From Deltaproteobacteria bacterium (lineage in GTDB: Bacteria > Myxococcota > XYA12-FULL-58-9 > JAUUZB01), in contig JAUUZB010000317.1 of NCBI GenBank assembly GCA_030590185.1, forward strand, positions 1-5,840: a stretch of 5,840 bases of DNA. Direction: 5' to 3'. The notes below the pieces were generated by a model. It searched no databases, had not been told where the DNA came from, and saw only the letters and a program-made list of their open reading frames with translations. Every line of letters begins with the position of its first letter. Position 1 is the first letter of the stretch. Below are positions 3,388-5,840 of this stretch, one piece after another. The position numbers and the translations under genes were made by a program.

Positions 3388-5307
3388 GTGCAACCGAACA
3401 TCGATTACGCTGAGGTCGGCCTGATCGCCGGTCTCGAAGTCCATCAGCAGCTCGCCACCAAGGAAAAGCTCTTCTGCCGTTGTCCGGCCGGCGTCTACGT
3501 CGACACCCACGACGGCGAGGTGCTCCGTCACATGCGACCGACGCTCAGCGAGCTCGGCGAGTACGACGGCACCGCCCTGATGGAGTTCAAGACCAAAAAG
3601 CAAATCGTCTACCTGCTCAACCAGCTGAACGTCTGCACCTACGAGATGGACGACACGCCGCCCTTCCTGATCAACCAGGCGGCCATCGACATCGCCATCG
3701 AGCTCTGCCTGATGATGAACATGGACATCATCGACGAGGTGCACATCGCGCGAAAGCAGTACCTCGATGGCAGCATCCCCACCGGCTTTCAGCGCACCGC
3801 CATCGTTGGGGTCAACGGCTTCCTGCCCTTCCAGGGCCGCAAGCTCAGCGTTACTCACCTCTCGGTGGAGGAGGACTCCTGTCGCGAGGTCGAGGACAAG
3901 GGCCACCGCATCGTCTTCCGCACCGATCGCCTCGGCATGCCGCTCACCGAGACGGTCACCGGCCCGGATCTGCGCACCCCGCAGGAGGTGCGGGAGGCCA
4001 TTCTCCTGTGCGGGTTGTTAGCCCGCAGCACCGGCCAGGTGCGCACCGGGATCGGCGCGGCCCGCCAGGATGTCAACGTCAGCGTGCGCGGCGGCAGCCG
4101 GGTCGAGATCAAGGGTGTGCCTCAGGCCCAAGCGGCGATGCGTTTGGTTCACAACGAGGCGATACGGCAGGTGAATCTGCTGGCGCTGCGGGATGAGCTG
4201 CACCAGCGCGGCCTGCGGCGACCGGACGACCTCACGGAGCGCCACGTCGACGTCACCTATCTAATGTCCGAGGTGGAGCTCCCCTTCCTGCAGCAGGCGA
4301 TGGCGGCCGGCGCCAAGGTTTACGGCGTCAAGGTCGGTGGGGTCGGCGGGCTGGGCCAACACCCAACCCAGCCGGACACCACCTTCGTCGACGAGCTAAT
4401 GGGCCGGGTGCGGGTCATCGCCTGTCTCGATGAGCCGCCGATCCTCCTCGACCACCCGGCCATGCGCGAGCTGCTGACCGATCACCTGGCGCGGGGCCGC
4501 ATGCGCAAGCGGCTGAAGACGGGCGATCAGGACGGCTGCTACTTGGTGTGGGGGCCCGAGGCCGATTGCATCACCGCCGCGGCGGAGATTCGAAACCGTT
4601 GGGCCGACGCGGTGGTGGGCGTACCGGAGGAGACCCGCCAGGCCCTGCCGAGTGGACACACCACCTTCGAGCGCATTCTGCCGGGCCCGGATCGGATGTA
4701 CCCCGACACCGATTCCCCCCCGACACGGATCACCGAGGACCGCGTCGAGAAGCAGCGCGCCGGCCTGCCGCCGGTCCCCTGGGAGCGCAAGGCCCGCTAC
4801 GCCCAGTGGGGGGTGCCAGAGGAGACCACCGACTACCTCATTCGGCGCGGTGGCGCGGCGATCGTCGATCAGGTGGTCGAAGCGACCGGCGTCGACGGCA
4901 AGACGGCCGCCATCGAGATAGGGCAGCGCGCCAAGGCGCTGCGGCGCCAGGGCCTGCCGATGGATAGCTTGGGCGGCGAGCACTGGGCGCAGGTTTTCGA
5001 TCTCTACGTTAAGGGCGAGATCCCGCGGGAAGGGATCCGAGAGGTGGCGTCGCTCCTCGCCCGTCAACCGGGCCTCAGCGCCGACGAGGCCCGGGTCGCG
5101 GTGGGCATCGACTTGCAGGAGAGCGACGGCTGGTCGGCGCAGCTCGATCAGATCGATCTTGCCTCGGCACGGGACGACGCCGGCACCCTCGACCCGGCGC
5201 GCGTGCGTCGCCTCACCGGTGAAGCGGTGCGCGCCCTCGCCGGCCAAGTCCCGGCCAAAGAGGTCGCTGCACTGGTCAACCAACGATTCGAGGAGCTCCA
5301 ACCATGA
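3388..5307 (+). CDS. gatE: Glu-tRNA(Gln) amidotransferase subunit E (GatE)
   Basis: GatE binds mischarged Glu-tRNA(Gln), activates the glutamate with ATP and transfers ammonia made by GatD, giving Gln-tRNA(Gln). Numbered from GTG 3388 (639 residues), the GatB/GatE catalytic core covers about 10-280: GLEVHQQL (15-22), KLFCRC (27-32), DGSIPTGFQRT (127-137), SVEEDS (159-164), PLTETVTGPD (185-194) and RSTGQVRTGIGAARQDVNVS (213-232), then VEIKG (239-243). HQQL, the GFQRT form and RSTG..R.GIG are GatE-like rather than GatB-like. An AspRS-type GAD insertion, absent from GatB, follows at about 285-440, ending in ERILPGPDRMYPDTDSPP (428-445). The C-terminal helical and tail domains (about 455-639, ending with KEVAALVNQRFEEL) touch tRNA in known structures and look the least conserved here. 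Length is in the archaeal range (about 620-640). The stop overlaps the gatD ATG by four bases. Partner, insertion domain and motifs make this much more likely than GatB. Confidence 0.93.
   Translation: MQPNIDYAEVGLIAGLEVHQQLATKEKLFCRCPAGVYVDTHDGEVLRHMRPTLSELGEYDGTALMEFKTKKQIVYLLNQLNVCTYEMDDTPPFLINQAAIDIAIELCLMMNMDIIDEVHIARKQYLDGSIPTGFQRTAIVGVNGFLPFQGRKLSVTHLSVEEDSCREVEDKGHRIVFRTDRLGMPLTETVTGPDLRTPQEVREAILLCGLLARSTGQVRTGIGAARQDVNVSVRGGSRVEIKGVPQAQAAMRLVHNEAIRQVNLLALRDELHQRGLRRPDDLTERHVDVTYLMSEVELPFLQQAMAAGAKVYGVKVGGVGGLGQHPTQPDTTFVDELMGRVRVIACLDEPPILLDHPAMRELLTDHLARGRMRKRLKTGDQDGCYLVWGPEADCITAAAEIRNRWADAVVGVPEETRQALPSGHTTFERILPGPDRMYPDTDSPPTRITEDRVEKQRAGLPPVPWERKARYAQWGVPEETTDYLIRRGGAAIVDQVVEATGVDGKTAAIEIGQRAKALRRQGLPMDSLGGEHWAQVFDLYVKGEIPREGIREVASLLARQPGLSADEARVAVGIDLQESDGWSAQLDQIDLASARDDAGTLDPARVRRLTGEAVRALAGQVPAKEVAALVNQRFEELQP
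5291..5295 (+). promoter_or_regulatory. Ribosome binding site of gatD inside gatE
   Basis: AGGAG in the final codons of gatE lies 8 bases before the gatD ATG at 5304, which overlaps the gatE stop as ATGA. This arrangement allows reinitiation and balanced synthesis of the two subunits. Confidence 0.6.
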
Positions 5308-5840
5308 GCGCAGCGCCCGCCGACCGACCCGACCAGTACCAGGGCTACCGCGGCGCCGCCCGCGCCGCCCTCGAGCGCTTTGAGATTGGCGTCTGGAGCG
5401 AGGTCGAAATCGTCAACGACCGCGGCTCCACCTTCACCGGTGGAGTGCTGCCGCGCAGCGAGACCTTTGACGACCTCCACGTCGTCATCAAGCTCGCCAT
5501 CGGCTACAACGTCGGCATCGCCGTCGCCCGCATCGAGAGCGCCCGCGAGATCGGCTACCGCAAGGCGGTCTACAAAATCCCAGAGAAGGAATTCCCCTTC
5601 GACCCGGCCAAGAAGAAGGTCACCCTGCTCGGCACCGGCGGGACCATCGCCAGTCGTCTCGACTACCGCACCGGCGCGGTCATCCCGGCCTTTACGCCGG
5701 GGGAGCTGTACGGCGCCGTTCCAGAGTTGGCCGACATCGCGAACCTCACCACCAAGAAGCTATTCGGTGTATTCAGCGAGAACCTCGGGGCCGAGCAGTA
5801 CCTGGTGCTGGCCCGCGCCATCGGCGAAGAGATCGCTAAC
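5304..5840 (+). CDS. gatD: Glu-tRNA(Gln) amidotransferase subunit D (GatD), N-terminal part (cut by window edge)
   Basis: The first 179 codons are present; the family is usually about 430-450 residues, so roughly 40% is seen. GatD is an asparaginase-like amidohydrolase that releases ammonia from Gln (or Asn) and passes it to GatE. Residues about 25-90 form the N-terminal beta-barrel-like domain specific to GatD, with FTGGVLPRSE (44-53), LHVVIKLAIGYNVGI (58-72). The asparaginase domain starts near 104 with the nucleophile motif GTGGTIASR (110-118, probable catalytic Thr114), then DYRTGAVIPAF (120-130), PEL (140-142) and FSENLG (157-162). Plain asparaginases carry GTGGTIA within about the first 15 residues, so the 100-residue domain in front argues for GatD, as does the preceding gatE. 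The remaining catalytic Thr, Asp and Lys residues lie outside the window. Confidence 0.92.
   Translation, partial: MSAAPADRPDQYQGYRGAARAALERFEIGVWSEVEIVNDRGSTFTGGVLPRSETFDDLHVVIKLAIGYNVGIAVARIESAREIGYRKAVYKIPEKEFPFDPAKKKVTLLGTGGTIASRLDYRTGAVIPAFTPGELYGAVPELADIANLTTKKLFGVFSENLGAEQYLVLARAIGEEIAN

Noticed and set aside
2719..3906. 395-codon minus-strand open frame spanning the toxin-antitoxin genes and the start of gatE
   Set aside because: It is antisense to three well-supported genes, matches no family I know, and its length is common for antisense frames in GC-rich DNA.
4396..5301. 301-codon minus-strand open frame inside gatE
   Set aside because: It is a shadow of gatE; the plus-strand frame carries all the recognisable GatE motifs.
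3388..5307. Reading the long plus-strand gene as GatB
   Set aside because: The AspRS-like insertion (about residues 285-440), HQQL and the GFQRT form are GatE features, the protein is far longer than GatB (about 475-500), and the partner is GatD rather than GatA/GatC.
5304..5840. Reading the last gene as an ordinary L-asparaginase
   Set aside because: About 100 residues with GatD-specific motifs precede GTGGTIAS, and the gene overlaps gatE.

Overview
The window is GC-rich throughout and looks like a chromosomal piece of a bacterium of unresolved phylum, probably environmental. Four observations point to Bacteria. There are strong Shine-Dalgarno sequences before most genes. One promoter is a near-consensus sigma-70 type (TTGACG-N17-TATATT). 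A VapBC-type toxin-antitoxin pair is present. The M1 peptidase is of the leukotriene-A4-hydrolase type, known mainly from bacteria and eukaryotes. Against this, the right half encodes GatE and GatD, the two subunits of the Glu-tRNA(Gln) amidotransferase usually described as the archaeal enzyme. The host is therefore either a bacterium carrying GatDE or, less likely, an archaeon with bacterial-looking signals.

Layout. Bases 1-181 (minus) hold the first 60 codons of an AsnA-like asparagine synthetase that runs off the left edge. Bases 182-636 are non-coding and highly structured. They contain an inverted repeat around the asnA start, a 13-bp stem-loop, a C-rich/G-poor tract (minus-strand sense) with three G4TG4T6-9 units, and a regular array of five to six short hairpins that begins at the stop codon of the next gene. 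Bases 637-2421 (minus) encode an intact 594-residue M1 aminopeptidase. A divergent 175-bp gap carries the promoter of a type II toxin-antitoxin operon: a ribbon-helix-helix antitoxin (2597-2830) and a PIN-domain toxin (2830-3255), both on the plus strand. After a 132-bp gap, gatE (3388-5307) and gatD (from 5304, cut by the right edge) overlap by ATGA on the plus strand.

How the genes work together. gatE and gatD form one transcriptional and translational unit. They should convert Glu-tRNA(Gln) to Gln-tRNA(Gln) using ammonia released from Gln or Asn by GatD. The AsnA-like enzyme would make free Asn, one of the amide donors known for GatD, so both edges of the window concern amide amino acids. 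They are 3 kb apart and on opposite strands, so a functional link is only an inference. The toxin-antitoxin pair lies between them with its own AT-richer promoter and is probably a later insertion. The M1 peptidase appears to be an independent housekeeping gene.

Most noteworthy are the GatDE pair in a bacterial-looking context, the covarying hairpin array after the peptidase gene, and the palindromic, apparently leaderless promoter of the toxin-antitoxin operon.
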